Program-made: the position numbers and the translations under genes
The notes under the pieces: generated by a model
Database searches by the model: none
The model's input: the letters and a program-made list of their open reading frames with translations, nothing else
What the model was told of the DNA's origin: nothing
Shown: positions 55,990 to 64,000 of the stretch, one piece after another
Numbering within the stretch: the stretch's first letter is position 1
Layout: every line of letters starts with the position of its first letter
DNA from: Acuticoccus kalidii
GTDB taxonomy: Bacteria > Pseudomonadota > Alphaproteobacteria > Rhizobiales > Amorphaceae
Assembly: GCF_021556395.1 (NCBI RefSeq)
Contig: NZ_JAKGCS010000006.1
Location: forward strand, 248,001 to 312,000
DNA: 64,000 bases
Direction: 5' to 3'

Positions 55990-56204
55990 GAGTTTCGGCT
56001 CCTCTCGTTGCTTCCCCACCAACCACGAAGGCCGGGTGATGGTTTCGCGACGGTTTCGCGCAGACGCGCTGCGCTTCGGCTTGACGGGGGCCTGCGGCGG
56101 GCGTACTTAGCCCTCGCGCGGCACAGGCTGCGCCCCCACGTCCGTCAGCGCGTAGCGCCCACGGGCGCGTTTTGCGTTGCGTCGATTTACCAACGGGTGG
56201 AGCC

Positions 56205-57773
56205 ATGTTCGACAGTCTTTCAGATCGCCTTTCCGGCATCTTCGACAAGCTGACGCGGCGTGGCGCGCTGTCGGAGAGCGACGTCGACATGGCGTTGCGC
56301 GAGGTGCGCCGCGCGCTTCTGGAGGCCGACGTCGCGCTTCCGGTCGCCCGCGACTTCATCGAGCGCGTGCGCGAGAAGGCGGTCGGCGCCCTCGTCGTGA
56401 AGTCGGTGACGCCGGGCCAGATGGTCGTGAAGATCGTCCATGACGAGCTCGTCGCGACGCTCGGCGAGACGGCCGAGCCGATCGACCTGCACGCCGCCCC
56501 GCCGCTGCCGATCATGATGGTCGGTCTCCAGGGCTCCGGTAAGACGACGACGTCCGCCAAGATCGCCCGCCGCCTCCAGACGCGTGACAAGAAGCGCGTT
56601 TTGATGGCCTCGCTCGACGTGCAGCGCCCCGCCGCGCAAGAGCAGCTCCGCGTGCTCGGCGAAGAGAACGACATCGAGACGCTGAAGATCATCCCGAACC
56701 AGACGCCGACGCAGATCGCCGAACGGGCGATGACCGCGGCGCGTCTCGGCGGGTTCGACGTCGTCATCCTCGACACCGCCGGCCGTCTCCATGTCGACGA
56801 GCCGCTGATGCACGAGATGGCCGACATCAAGAAGGCCACCAACCCGCACGAGATCCTCCTCGTCGCCGACTCGCTGACCGGTCAGGATGCCGTCAACGTC
56901 GCCAAGTCGTTCGATGAGCGGGTTGGCATCACCGGCATCGTCCTCACCCGCGTCGATGGTGACGGGCGCGGCGGCGCGGCGCTCGCGATGCGCGCGACGA
57001 CCGGCAAGCCGATCAAGCTGATCGGTGTCGGCGAGAAGGCGGACGCGCTCGAGGAATTCCACCCCAAGCGTATCGCCGACCGTATTCTCGGCATGGGCGA
57101 CATCGTCTCCCTAGTGGAGAAGGCTGCCGAGCACGTCGACGCCGAGAAGGCGCAGGCGATGGCCAAGAAGATGGCCAAAGGCGGCTTCGACCTCGACGAT
57201 CTGAAAGATCAGCTCGGCCAGATGGAGAAGATGGGCGGCCTCGGCGGGCTGATGGGCATGATGCCCGGCATCGGCAAGATGAAGAAGCAGATGGCCGAGA
57301 GCGGGCTCGACGACAAGGTGATCAAGCGGCAGGTCGCGATCATCAATTCGATGACCCGTGAGGAGCGCAAGAAGCCGGACGTCCTGAAGGCGAGCCGCAA
57401 GAAGCGCGTCGCCGCCGGCTCGGGCACCCGCGTCGAGGAGGTGAACAAGCTCCTCAAGATGCACCGCCAGATGGCGGACATGATGAAGATGATGGGCAAG
57501 AAGAAAGGCGGCCTGATGGGCGGCCTCGGCGCCATGATGGGTGGCGGCGGTATGCCCAAGATGCCGGCCGGCATGGAGAATATGGACCCGGCCGAGCTCG
57601 AGAAGCTCGCCAAGCAGATGCCCGCCAATGCGGGTGGCGGAATGCCCGGCCTCGGCGGCGGCTTGCCGGGTCTCGGCGGGATGCCGGGTGGCGGCCTTCC
57701 GGGCCTCGGCGGTCTTCCGGGCCTGCCGGGCGGTCACGGCAAGGGCAAGCGCGCGAAGGGCAAAAAGCGGTGA
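56205..57773 (+). CDS. ffh: Signal recognition particle protein Ffh
   Basis: SRP54 GTPase that binds signal sequences of inner-membrane proteins on the ribosome, with 4.5S RNA and FtsY. 522 aa from ATG 56205. N-domain; G-domain with P-loop GLQGSGKTTTSAKIA, DTAGRLHVDEPL and TRVDGDGRGGAALAMRA. M-domain with Met-rich helices (MEKMGGLGGLMGMMPGIGKM) and a long Gly/Met/Pro-rich tail ending KGKRAKGKKR. The tail is longer than in E. coli but usual for the group. The GTG of the next gene overlaps its stop by 4 nt. Confidence 0.97.
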   Translation: MFDSLSDRLSGIFDKLTRRGALSESDVDMALREVRRALLEADVALPVARDFIERVREKAVGALVVKSVTPGQMVVKIVHDELVATLGETAEPIDLHAAPPLPIMMVGLQGSGKTTTSAKIARRLQTRDKKRVLMASLDVQRPAAQEQLRVLGEENDIETLKIIPNQTPTQIAERAMTAARLGGFDVVILDTAGRLHVDEPLMHEMADIKKATNPHEILLVADSLTGQDAVNVAKSFDERVGITGIVLTRVDGDGRGGAALAMRATTGKPIKLIGVGEKADALEEFHPKRIADRILGMGDIVSLVEKAAEHVDAEKAQAMAKKMAKGGFDLDDLKDQLGQMEKMGGLGGLMGMMPGIGKMKKQMAESGLDDKVIKRQVAIINSMTREERKKPDVLKASRKKRVAAGSGTRVEEVNKLLKMHRQMADMMKMMGKKKGGLMGGLGAMMGGGGMPKMPAGMENMDPAELEKLAKQMPANAGGGMPGLGGGLPGLGGMPGGGLPGLGGLPGLPGGHGKGKRAKGKKR

Positions 57774-58957
57774 CGATCGCGTTCTCCCCCCTCGAAGCCG
57801 AAGCGCGCGAGCGGTCTGAGCGCGCGGCGCTCGGCGGCTTTGCGATGCCGCGTCTCATCGAGACGGAGCGGCTCGTGCTCGAGCCGATGGGCGTCCACCA
57901 GCTCCGCGATTTCGCGACCTTCTGGGCCGATCCCGATTCCACCACGTTCGTCGGCGGAGTGAAGGACCTCCCCGGCGCGTTCGAGATGATGGCCCGGATG
58001 ACCGGCCAGTGGTGGGTGTACGGCTTCGGCGTCTACGGCCTCACCACCCGCGCGGGGGATTTCGTCGGCTATGCCGGCCCGTGGTTCCCGGCCGACCGGC
58101 CCGAGATCGAGATCATGTACGGCCTTCTGCCTGGATTTCGCGGCAAGGGGTACGGCGCGGAGGCGGTGCGGGCGATCCGTTCGGTCGCCGAGGCGTGCGG
58201 CGCGCCGTCGCTCGTCAGCTATATCGCGCCGGACAATGCCGCCTCGCACAAGCTCGCTCTGTCCGCCGGCGCGACGCTCGACGGGCGGACGCGGCTCGGC
58301 GATGACGCGATCGCGGCCGACGTGCTGCGCTATGAGTGCGCCGGCCATCCGGTGCCCGACATCGCCGACGATGAGCGCGAGGTGCTCCTCGAGACGAGCG
58401 CGATGCCGCTCACGATCCGCACCCGGCGGCTGACGCTCACCCAGTGGCGGCCCGATCACCTGCCCCGCCTCGCCGCCCATGTCGCGGACGAGGAGACGAT
58501 GCGCTTTCTCGGCGGCACCCGCCGTTATGGCGAGGCCTCGCGGCTCCTGTTCGCGCTCGCCGGGCAGTGGATGTTGCGCGGCTACGGCTTTTATGCCGTG
58601 GAGCATGACGGGGCGTTCGTCGGCTCGGTCGGGCTCTATCACCCGGCCGGATGGCCCGAGGTCGAGCTCGCTTACAACATCACCGCGGACGCGCGCGGTC
58701 GCGGCTTCGCGCAAGAGGCGGTCAGCGCCGTGCGCGACGTCGCCTGCGAGCAGGGCCGCATCCGTCTCGTCTCGTTCATCGACGAGGCGAACACCGCATC
58801 GCTCAGTGTGGCGCGCCGTCTCGGCGCCACGCATGAGGGGATGGCCGAACTCTCCGGCGAACGCGCCGCCGTCTGGCGGCATCGGATGCCGGATCGTCCC
58901 GCGCTCGATCGCGCGATCGGCCTTCGCGCGAACGAGACATCGACACCGGCGTATTGA
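57770..58957 (+). CDS. Tandem GNAT-type acetyltransferase
   Basis: 395-aa protein with two GNAT (RimJ/RimL-like) domains in a row: domain 1 at about residues 28-190 (RLIETERLVLEPM ... GYAGPWFPADRPEIEIMYGL, FRGKGYGAEAVRAI) and domain 2 at about 215-380 (IRTRRLTLTQWRPDHLPRLA, GSVGLYHPAGWPEVELAYNI, ARGRGFAQEAVSAV). Both keep the acetyl-CoA-binding R/QxxGxG/A-type loop. The GTG start overlaps ffh (GTGA). RimL-type enzymes acetylate ribosomal protein N-termini or small molecules; position between ffh and rpsP makes a ribosomal target attractive but unproven. Confidence 0.86.
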   Translation: MTIAFSPLEAEARERSERAALGGFAMPRLIETERLVLEPMGVHQLRDFATFWADPDSTTFVGGVKDLPGAFEMMARMTGQWWVYGFGVYGLTTRAGDFVGYAGPWFPADRPEIEIMYGLLPGFRGKGYGAEAVRAIRSVAEACGAPSLVSYIAPDNAASHKLALSAGATLDGRTRLGDDAIAADVLRYECAGHPVPDIADDEREVLLETSAMPLTIRTRRLTLTQWRPDHLPRLAAHVADEETMRFLGGTRRYGEASRLLFALAGQWMLRGYGFYAVEHDGAFVGSVGLYHPAGWPEVELAYNITADARGRGFAQEAVSAVRDVACEQGRIRLVSFIDEANTASLSVARRLGATHEGMAELSGERAAVWRHRMPDRPALDRAIGLRANETSTPAY

Positions 58958-59014
58958 CGCCAACAACGAACCCGGTCGCCCGAGCGGCGCCAATTTTCCG
59001 AAGGAGAACCCGAA

Positions 59015-59395
59015 GTGTCCACCCGTATTCGCCTCGCCCGCGGCGGCTCCAAGAAGCGCCCCTATTATCGCATCGTCGTTGCCGACGTGCGCTCGCCGCG
59101 CGATGGCCGTTTCATCGAGAAGGTCGGCACCTACAACCCGATGCTCGCGAAGGACCATCCGGAGCGCGTGACCCTCATCGAGGAGCGCATCCGCCATTGG
59201 TTGACGCAGGGCGCCCAGCCGACCGATCGCGTGCTCCGCTTCCTCGATCAGGCCGGCATCGCGAGCCGTCCCGACCGGTCCAACCCGAACAAGGCGAAGC
59301 CCGGCAAGAAGGCCCAGGAGCGCGCCGATGCGCGTGCCGCCGCCGCGGCCGAGGCTGCCGAAGCCACCGAAGCGCCCGAGAGCGCCGAGGCGTAA
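59015..59395 (+). CDS. rpsP: 30S ribosomal protein bS16
   Basis: Small-subunit assembly protein (126 aa), starting with GTG 59015 after a strong AAGGAGAA site at 59001-59008. Opens [20 protein letters not shown] and has [17 protein letters not shown]. The C-terminus is extended by an Ala/Glu-rich tail ([16 protein letters not shown]) common in alphaproteobacteria. It lies 57 nt after the GNAT gene. Confidence 0.97.
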   Translation: MSTRIRLARGGSKKRPYYRIVVADVRSPRDGRFIEKVGTYNPMLAKDHPERVTLIEERIRHWLTQGAQPTDRVLRFLDQAGIASRPDRSNPNKAKPGKKAQERADARAAAAAEAAEATEAPESAEA

Positions 59396-59500
59396 GACCG
59401 ACGGGACCGGGTTCATGGAACGCGTCGCGGTCTCCGCGGCGCGTTCTGGCCCGTCCGCGAGAGGCGAGCCGGACCTTGTCCGGCAATGATGGAGCGGTGA

Positions 59501-60130
59501 ATGAGTGAGCGGCGGATCGTCATCGCCACGATCGGTGCACCCCATGGCGTGCGCGGGGCCGTGAAGCTCAACGTTTTCGCCGAGGACCCCCTCGCTTTGC
59601 GCCGCTACAACCCCTTCGAGGACGAGGCGGGGCGGCGCTACAAGCTCACCTCCGTCAAGCCGATCGGCAAGGCGATCGTCGCCGCCGTCGAAGGGATCGC
59701 GGACCGCAACGCCGCAGAGACGCTGCGCGGCACGTCGCTCATGGTCCCCCGCAGCCGGCTGCCGCGGCCGGAGGACGACGAATTCTACCATGTCGATCTC
59801 ATCGGCCTCGAGGCGCGCCTCGTCGATGGGGCCGTGCTCGGCATCGTGCGCAATGTCGCCGACTATGGCGCGGGCGATATTCTCGACATCGAAGGCGAGC
59901 GGGACGCGCTGGTGCCCTTCACGCGCGCGGTGGTGCCGGAGGTGAATATCGCCGAAGGCTATCTCGTGATCGACCCGCCGCTCGGCCTTCTCGACGACGC
60001 CGAGCCCGGCGAGGGCGAGATGGAAAGCGCCGAGATGGAGGGCGACGGCTCGGACGCTGATCACGCCGCCGATTTTGCCGGGCCCGGCGACGACGCCGAC
60101 AGCGAAGAGGGCGAAGGGCCCGCCCGCTGA
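59501..60130 (+). CDS. rimM: Ribosome maturation factor RimM
   Basis: 16S rRNA processing and 30S 3'-domain assembly factor that binds uS19. 209 aa from ATG 59501 (GGAG site). N-terminal RimM beta-barrel begins [20 protein letters not shown], followed by the PRC-barrel with [20 protein letters not shown] and the conserved DILDIEG. A strongly acidic tail ([20 protein letters not shown]) is added. The stop overlaps the trmD start by 1 nt. Confidence 0.95.
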   Translation: MSERRIVIATIGAPHGVRGAVKLNVFAEDPLALRRYNPFEDEAGRRYKLTSVKPIGKAIVAAVEGIADRNAAETLRGTSLMVPRSRLPRPEDDEFYHVDLIGLEARLVDGAVLGIVRNVADYGAGDILDIEGERDALVPFTRAVVPEVNIAEGYLVIDPPLGLLDDAEPGEGEMESAEMEGDGSDADHAADFAGPGDDADSEEGEGPAR

Positions 60131-60810
60131 TGTTCGCGGCGACCATTCTCACGCTCTATCCCGAAATGTTTCCCGGCCCCCTCGGCGCCGCGCTCGCCGG
60201 CCGTGCGCTGCGCGACGGGCGCTGGTCACTCGACGCCGTCGACATTCGCGACTACGCGACCGACCGCCACCGCTCGGTCGACGACACGCCGGCCGGCGGC
60301 GGTCCCGGCATGGTGATGCGGCCCGACGTCCTCGCCGCCGCGATCGACGGGGCGGGCGGTGCCGGCCCGCGTCTATTGATGAGCCCGCGCGGCCGGCCAT
60401 TCACGCAAACGGATGCGCAAAGCCTCGCCCAAGGCGACGGGGTCACGATCGTCTGCGGCCGCTTCGAGGGTGTCGACGAGCGCGTCATCGAGGCGCGGGG
60501 GCTCGTCGAGGTCTCGCTCGGCGATTTCATCCTGTCGGGCGGCGAGATCGCGGCGCTCGCGATGCTCGACGCGGTCGTTCGGCTGCTTCCGGGCGTCATG
60601 GGCAATGCGGCGTCCGGTGAGGAGGAGAGCTTCGCCGACGGCCTCCTCGAACATCCGCAATACACCCGCCCGGCGGAGTGGGAGGGGCGGACGATCCCCG
60701 CGGTCCTCACCAGCGGCGATCATGCCAAGGTCGCGGCCTGGCGGCGTGCCGAGCGCGAGCGCCTCACCGCAGAGCGCCGGCCGGACCTTCTCGCCCGTCC
60801 GGCGCGCTGA
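60130..60810 (+). CDS. trmD: tRNA (guanine-N1)-methyltransferase TrmD
   Basis: SPOUT-class enzyme that methylates G37 of tRNAs with S-adenosylmethionine to prevent frameshifting. 226 aa. [20 protein letters not shown] opening, [19 protein letters not shown], the trefoil-knot cofactor site SPRGRPFTQ / [13 protein letters not shown] / [15 protein letters not shown] and [11 protein letters not shown]. It is slightly shorter than E. coli TrmD at the C-terminus. The usual next gene rplS is absent. Confidence 0.96.
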   Translation: MFAATILTLYPEMFPGPLGAALAGRALRDGRWSLDAVDIRDYATDRHRSVDDTPAGGGPGMVMRPDVLAAAIDGAGGAGPRLLMSPRGRPFTQTDAQSLAQGDGVTIVCGRFEGVDERVIEARGLVEVSLGDFILSGGEIAALAMLDAVVRLLPGVMGNAASGEEESFADGLLEHPQYTRPAEWEGRTIPAVLTSGDHAKVAAWRRAERERLTAERRPDLLARPAR

Positions 60811-60818
60811 CCTTCAAC

Positions 60819-60840
60819 GGCGTCCTGCCGACCGGACGCC
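60819..60840 (+). terminator. Hairpin after trmD
   Basis: GGCGTCC (60819-60825) pairs with GGACGCC (60834-60840), 8-nt loop, 8 nt past the trmD stop. It lacks a T-run; probable operon-end structure. Confidence 0.45.
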
Positions 60841-60884
60841 GCCCAATCCGTTCGGCACCCCGCCCGGCGCGCTGGGGACGGCTG

Positions 60885-60912
60885 CTTGCGTTTCGGCGAC
60901 GAAGCCCCAAAT
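60885..60912 (+). promoter_or_regulatory. Sigma-32 (RpoH)-like heat-shock promoter
   Basis: CTTGCG (60885-60890) and CCCCAAAT (60905-60912), with 16 nt between CTTG and CCCC, close to the RpoH consensus CTTGAA / CCCCATNT. Initiation about 7 nt further would give an mRNA that starts at the thermometer hairpins of the Hsp20 gene. Confidence 0.65.
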
Positions 60913-60921
60913 ATCACTGAC

Positions 60922-60970
60922 GAGAGGGCGCCCGATGGGCCCTCTCAACGGTCGCTTGTCGCAAGGACTG
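60922..60970 (+). promoter_or_regulatory. ROSE-type RNA thermometer upstream of Hsp20 gene
   Basis: The first hairpin is GAGAGGGC/GCCCTCTC (60922-60946). The second, 60949-60970, pairs UCGCUUG with CAAGGA around a UCG loop and leaves G54 bulged (C53-G66, G54 out, C55-G65). The UYGCU element therefore covers the AAGGA Shine-Dalgarno (60963-60967), as in rhizobial ROSE elements. Heat would melt it and free the ribosome site 9 nt before the ATG. Confidence 0.75.
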
Positions 60971-60976
60971 CAAACG

Positions 60977-61426
60977 ATGACTCGGATGACCCCTCTCTCG
61001 AGCCCGCTGCTTCTGGGCTTTGAAGAGATAGAGCGCGTGCTGGATCGCGTGACAAAGAGCGGGAGCGATGGCTACCCGCCCTATAATATCGAACGCATTT
61101 CCTCGGAGATCGGAGACAAGCTGCGTATCACGCTCGCCGTGGCGGGCTTTACGCGGGATCAGCTTTCCGTCACCGTGGAAGACAATCAGCTCGTGATCCG
61201 TGGCCAACAATCCCCCGAGGCGGACATGGGCCGCCAATTTCTCCACCGTGGGATCGCGGCCCGGCAGTTTCAGCGCGCCTTCGTGCTCGCGGAGGGGATT
61301 GAGATTTTGAGTGCGGCGCTCGCCGATGGGCTGTTGTCCATCGACCTCGCGCGTCCCGAGCCGGAGCGGACGGTACGTACCATCGAGATCGGTGCCAACC
61401 CGGCGCCGCAGTCGAGGAGTTCGTGA
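60977..61426 (+). CDS. Hsp20/alpha-crystallin family small heat-shock protein
   Basis: Small heat-shock chaperone (149 aa) of the IbpA/HspA class that holds unfolding proteins. The start ATG 60977 follows the thermometer-covered AAGGA. N-terminal MTRMTPLSSPLLLGFEEIER, alpha-crystallin domain with NIERISSEIGDKLRITLAVA, VTVEDNQLVIRGQQ, GIAARQFQRAFVLAEGIEI and the ADGLLSIDL strand, then a short tail. Co-transcribed with the DUF1150 gene. Confidence 0.95.
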   Translation: MTRMTPLSSPLLLGFEEIERVLDRVTKSGSDGYPPYNIERISSEIGDKLRITLAVAGFTRDQLSVTVEDNQLVIRGQQSPEADMGRQFLHRGIAARQFQRAFVLAEGIEILSAALADGLLSIDLARPEPERTVRTIEIGANPAPQSRSS

Positions 61427-61429
61427 GTT

Positions 61430-61702
61430 ATGACTGAGATCGAACGCAATTCCGCCGAACAGACCCACACCATCAGCGCCGAAACGCTGGCTGAACTCGG
61501 GTCCGGTCACGTCGCTTATGTGCGCTCCTTCCGTTCGGAGGAGGTGTCCGCACTCTTCCCCAACGCGCCCGAAATTGCGCCGGGCTTAAGGTTGTGGGCG
61601 CTCTTGTCGGCCAACGGCACGCCGATCGTGCTCGCCGATACGCCGCAGGCGGTGCTCGCCAACGCGATGGAGAACAACCTCGTCACGGTCAGCGTGCACT
61701 GA
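61430..61702 (+). CDS. DUF1150 family protein
   Basis: 90-aa small protein found after Hsp20 genes in alphaproteobacteria; three nt separate it from the Hsp20 stop. Conserved core ELGSGHVAYVRSFRSEEVSA, GLRLWALLSANGTPIVLADT and a final NNLVTVSVH. Function unknown; it shares the heat-shock control of the operon by position. Confidence 0.88.
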   Translation: MTEIERNSAEQTHTISAETLAELGSGHVAYVRSFRSEEVSALFPNAPEIAPGLRLWALLSANGTPIVLADTPQAVLANAMENNLVTVSVH

Positions 61703-61819
61703 GGATTCGGACGGCCCGCGCGCGTCGCGGGCGAACGGGGCGCGGTCGGTGCCGCGCCCGTCTGTGAGTGAGGGCGTTTCCCCGCCCGAGCCGGAACAGG
61801 GTGTGTTTCCGCGGTGAAG

Positions 61820-61963
61820 CTGGAGCAAGGCGCGGACCCGCGTCTTTGCCAGAATAAAGCGCGTATCCGCGCGCGTGCCCGAATAAGGCGCGATCCCGCG
61901 CGTGTGCGAGAATAAGCCTCAGTCGCGCGCGTGTGCCAGAATAAGGTGCAGTCGCGCCTGTGC
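61820..61963. repeat. 29-bp imperfect tandem repeat array, five units
   Basis: Units begin at 61820, 61850, 61879, 61908 and 61937 with lengths 30, 29, 29, 29 and 27. The shared core is AGAATAAGGCGC...CGCGCGTGTGC. Most units contain a small inverted GC stem such as GCGCG/CGCGC. No unique spacers lie between units, so it is not CRISPR. It sits between the DUF1150 gene and a strong terminator; the flanks 61703-61819 contain nothing else recognised. Confidence 0.85.
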
Positions 61964-61968
61964 CAGGA

Positions 61969-61996
61969 GGGCCGCCCGGTGCGGCCCTTTTGTTTG
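61969..61996 (+). terminator. Intrinsic terminator of the Hsp20 operon
   Basis: GGGCCGC (61969-61975) pairs perfectly with GCGGCCC (61981-61987), loop CCGGT, followed by TTTTGTTTG. It is the only textbook rho-independent terminator in the window and directly follows the 29-bp repeats. Confidence 0.9.
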
Positions 61997-62016
61997 TCCG
62001 CCGCTGCGCCCGGTCC

Positions 62017-62547
62017 TCAATAATCGTAGGGGCGGCCGGTGCTGCCGAGTGGGTTGGGCGTCGCCGTGCGATAGGTCCAATGGAAGGCGGCGAGGATCAT
62101 CATCGCCGCCGCGATCGCGACCGACAGGAGCGTGTCGAACGTGCGCATCGCGCCCGCGCCGATGAAGGCGGCGTTCATCACCGTTTCGGTCAGCGTCGCC
62201 ACGGCGAACACCAGCGTTCCGCCGACGCGCCACCCGACGCCGCCCCGATAGGCGAGAAAGCCGATCAGCGCGACGAGCGCGTAAAGCGCGGTCGCGATCC
62301 CCGCCGCGGCCGGCGTCGCCTCACCGCCGAGGACGGCGGCCGGCATCATCACCGTCATCACCGCGAGGAAGGCATAGCGCGCGCCCATCATCACCAGGAG
62401 CCCGACCGAGAGGGCGACATCCATCACGCGCGCCCGGGTGAACGGGCGCCGACGCCGCCACAGGACGACGAGGCCGGCCACGATGGCGAGCGGCAGGAAG
62501 GCGATGGTGTCGAAGACGGCGAGGCTCGCCAGGGTCGAGATGATCAT
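62017..62547 (-). CDS. Hypothetical membrane protein
   Basis: 176-aa protein from ATG 62547 with about five hydrophobic segments (roughly residues 10-28, 42-62, 72-100, 107-125, 140-160), an Arg-rich loop RRRRPFTRAR and a short soluble tail. No family recognised. Its stop lies 20 nt beyond the convergent Hsp20 terminator, and the sulfotransferase gene diverges from it. Function unknown. Confidence 0.65.
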   Translation of the reverse strand: MIISTLASLAVFDTIAFLPLAIVAGLVVLWRRRRPFTRARVMDVALSVGLLVMMGARYAFLAVMTVMMPAAVLGGEATPAAAGIATALYALVALIGFLAYRGGVGWRVGGTLVFAVATLTETVMNAAFIGAGAMRTFDTLLSVAIAAAMMILAAFHWTYRTATPNPLGSTGRPYDY

Positions 62548-62781
62548 ACGGGACGCAACAACTCCTATTTGGTCGCCACCAGGGCCACGATGGGGTCGGG
62601 CTGTTCTGCGGTCGCCGTCCGATCGCATCAAGCCCGTGCGGGGCGCCATCCTCACTCTCTAGCATGGCTCCAGGCGCTGCGTATGGCCGCTTTTGTCCTA
62701 GGGGCACGCGAACTTTATATGGGGGCATGGACTTCCGTTCCGCATCGACGCATTTTCCGCCGCAGCCTTGAGGGGAGACCC

Positions 62782-63612
62782 GTGATTCTGAAAAATCTGA
62801 CCGCGCCTCTGCCGGATTGCGTGCGTTATCGCGTTCCGCTCTACGACCCGTCCTTTCCCTATATCCTCCTGTGGAGCCAGAAATCCGGCTGCACCACGGT
62901 GGTGAAGTGGTTCTTCGCGCAGCTCGGCCTGCTCGACGAGGCGCTGGCCCATAATCTGTGGATCCACAATTACGAAACCGAGGTCTTCAAGCAGCGCAAA
63001 GGCTACAAGCGCGAGCTCACCGCGGCGCTGCGCGAGGGAACGCACAAGGTCGTGAAGGTCGTTCGCGATCCGATGGTGCGCGCGCCGAGCGCCTTTCTCG
63101 TGCTCGCCGAACGGGGCGCGATCATCACCCACCGCCGCCACTGGGTGCAGGATCATTGGCTCCTCGTCGACGAGTGGCTCGCCGCGCGCGGCCAGGATCC
63201 GAAGGACGGCATCAATTTTCTCGAGCATCTCGAGATGGTGGACGAATTCGAGACCCGCTCGCCGCAGAGCATCAACCAACATCTGTCGCCCCAGTTCATC
63301 ACCGGGGAGGACGAGTTCGTCCAGCGCATCGTGCCGATCGAGCGGTTCAATGATTGGGTGGCCGAGGTCAGCGGCGAGCCCGGCGTCAAGCCGATCGACA
63401 TGGACGCGATCGAAGGGTCGAGCCACCATCACGGCTCCGACGCGGATCGGACCGCCGCCCTCGGCGATACGCCGGAAACGGCGCGGATCACGCGCGGCTG
63501 CTATGCCGATGGCCGCTTCCCGTCGAGCCGCGCCTTCATCAACGAGCGGACGATGCCGAAGATCCGCGAAGCCTACCGGCTCGATTTCGACGCTTACGGC
63601 AAAGAATATTAA
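62782..63612 (+). CDS. Sulfotransferase family protein
   Basis: 276-aa protein of the Sulfotransfer_2-like family, which moves sulfate from PAPS to carbohydrates. Start is GTG 62782 with GAGGGGAGA upstream. The 5'-phosphosulfate loop is SQKSGCTTVVKWFF and the 3'-phosphate element is KVVRDPMVRAPSAFLVLAER. The C-terminal half has RIVPIERFNDWV. A surface glycan or lipid target is likely, as with plant- and surface-associated alphaproteobacteria, but none is indicated nearby. Confidence 0.82.
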   Translation: MILKNLTAPLPDCVRYRVPLYDPSFPYILLWSQKSGCTTVVKWFFAQLGLLDEALAHNLWIHNYETEVFKQRKGYKRELTAALREGTHKVVKVVRDPMVRAPSAFLVLAERGAIITHRRHWVQDHWLLVDEWLAARGQDPKDGINFLEHLEMVDEFETRSPQSINQHLSPQFITGEDEFVQRIVPIERFNDWVAEVSGEPGVKPIDMDAIEGSSHHHGSDADRTAALGDTPETARITRGCYADGRFPSSRAFINERTMPKIREAYRLDFDAYGKEY

Positions 63613-63737
63613 CCCACGGCCCCGCCGGACCGGCGGGGCGCCTGCGGTTTGCGCGAAAATGTCGTGCGCCGGTGTACACCGGCTTTCTGGATGTTCTAGG
63701 TTCGTCCTCTTCGACGTTCCAATGGGAAGCCGTCCTC

Positions 63738-64000
63738 ATGATTGCTCGTTGCGCCGCAATCGCCGCATTCTCCCTCGTCGCCGCGGCCGGCCTGTCGCCC
63801 GCCAGCGCCGATGACGCCGCCTGTGACCTCGACCGGCCAGTGATGTTCGGCGGGCTCGATTACGGCTCGGCCGCCTTCCACACCGCGCTCGCCCGCTCCA
63901 TCCTCGAAAAGGGCTATGGCTGCGAGACCGACGTCATCCCCGGCACCACGCTCGTCCTCAATCAGGGCATGGGCCGCGGTGACGTGGACGTTCTGATGGA
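63738..64000 (+). CDS. ProX-type ABC transporter substrate-binding protein (partial)
   Basis: Start of a gene that runs off the window (88 codons seen from ATG 63738). A signal peptide MIARCAAIAAFSLVAAAGLS ends about SASA-DDA; the mature part reads RPVMFGGLDYGSAAFHTALA, then ARSILEKGYGCETDVIPGTT, typical of periplasmic glycine betaine/choline/proline betaine-binding proteins (OpuAC/ProX). The rest of the transporter would lie to the right. Truncated only by the window edge. Confidence 0.8.
   Translation, partial: MIARCAAIAAFSLVAAAGLSPASADDAACDLDRPVMFGGLDYGSAAFHTALARSILEKGYGCETDVIPGTTLVLNQGMGRGDVDVLM

Noticed and set aside
56154..56170. GCGCC/GGCGC hairpin with GTTTTG upstream of ffh
   Set aside because: Short stem with tiny loop in GC-rich DNA. 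It could be a weak terminator of an unseen transcript, but there is no gene before it on that strand.
61820..61963. CRISPR-like array of 29-nt repeats
   Set aside because: The repeats are head to tail with no spacers and vary between units; no cas genes nearby.

Overview
The window is high-GC DNA from an alphaproteobacterium, most likely of the order Hyphomicrobiales (Rhizobiales). The evidence is the imuA-imuB-dnaE2 mutagenesis cassette, the uppP-fzlA-queG block, the short RNase D-lptC-lptA operon, the Hsp20-DUF1150 pair and the DUF3775 and DUF6790 proteins. The genus cannot be fixed from the sequence alone. Almost all of it is ordinary, densely packed chromosome, with many 1-4 nt start/stop overlaps.

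Layout: 0.2-5 kb holds a secreted RNase T2 and an ATPase/permease pair of the YbbA-YbbP type. At 5-11.7 kb lies the imuA-imuB-dnaE2 translesion cassette behind a LexA-like box; its DnaE2 carries a low-complexity in-frame insertion of about 210 residues. At 11.7-14.4 kb are a hydrolase, a glycosyltransferase and infC, which starts at a rare ATT codon. At 14.4-18.6 kb is a decayed island next to tRNA-Leu(CAG): a serine recombinase with a premature stop, an IS5-type remnant, an AT-richer orphan gene and a frameshifted tyrosine integrase.

18.9-24.7 kb carries an NDUFA9-like protein, uppP, fzlA, queG, an SDR and small proteins. 24.9-28.6 kb carries leuA, preceded on its own strand by a leucine-rich leader peptide and hairpins (an attenuator), then lptA, lptC and an RNase D. 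A SPOR-like lytic transglycosylase and an SDR follow. At 31-35 kb a tightly overlapping operon encodes an ABC exporter whose ATPase motifs are all degenerate, a single-domain cyclic-nucleotide-binding protein and a metallo-beta-lactamase-fold hydrolase. Diverging from it (35.2-40.7 kb) is a glycan cluster of four glycosyltransferases and a deacetylase-like protein. This divergent block is my best candidate for an undescribed system.

40.7-54.6 kb is housekeeping and lipid metabolism: ruvX, a GST, an aldo/keto reductase, a GT2-type transferase, an isopropylmalate-dehydrogenase-like enzyme with altered metal ligands, dprA, plsY, an AidB-like dehydrogenase, two acyl-CoA synthetases, a LivG-like ATPase and TerC. 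54.6-61.7 kb holds small conserved proteins and ffh-(tandem GNAT)-rpsP-rimM-trmD, then an Hsp20-DUF1150 operon with a sigma-32-like promoter and a ROSE-type RNA thermometer. A 29-bp tandem repeat array and a strong terminator follow. The window ends with a membrane protein, a sulfotransferase and the start of a ProX-type binding protein.
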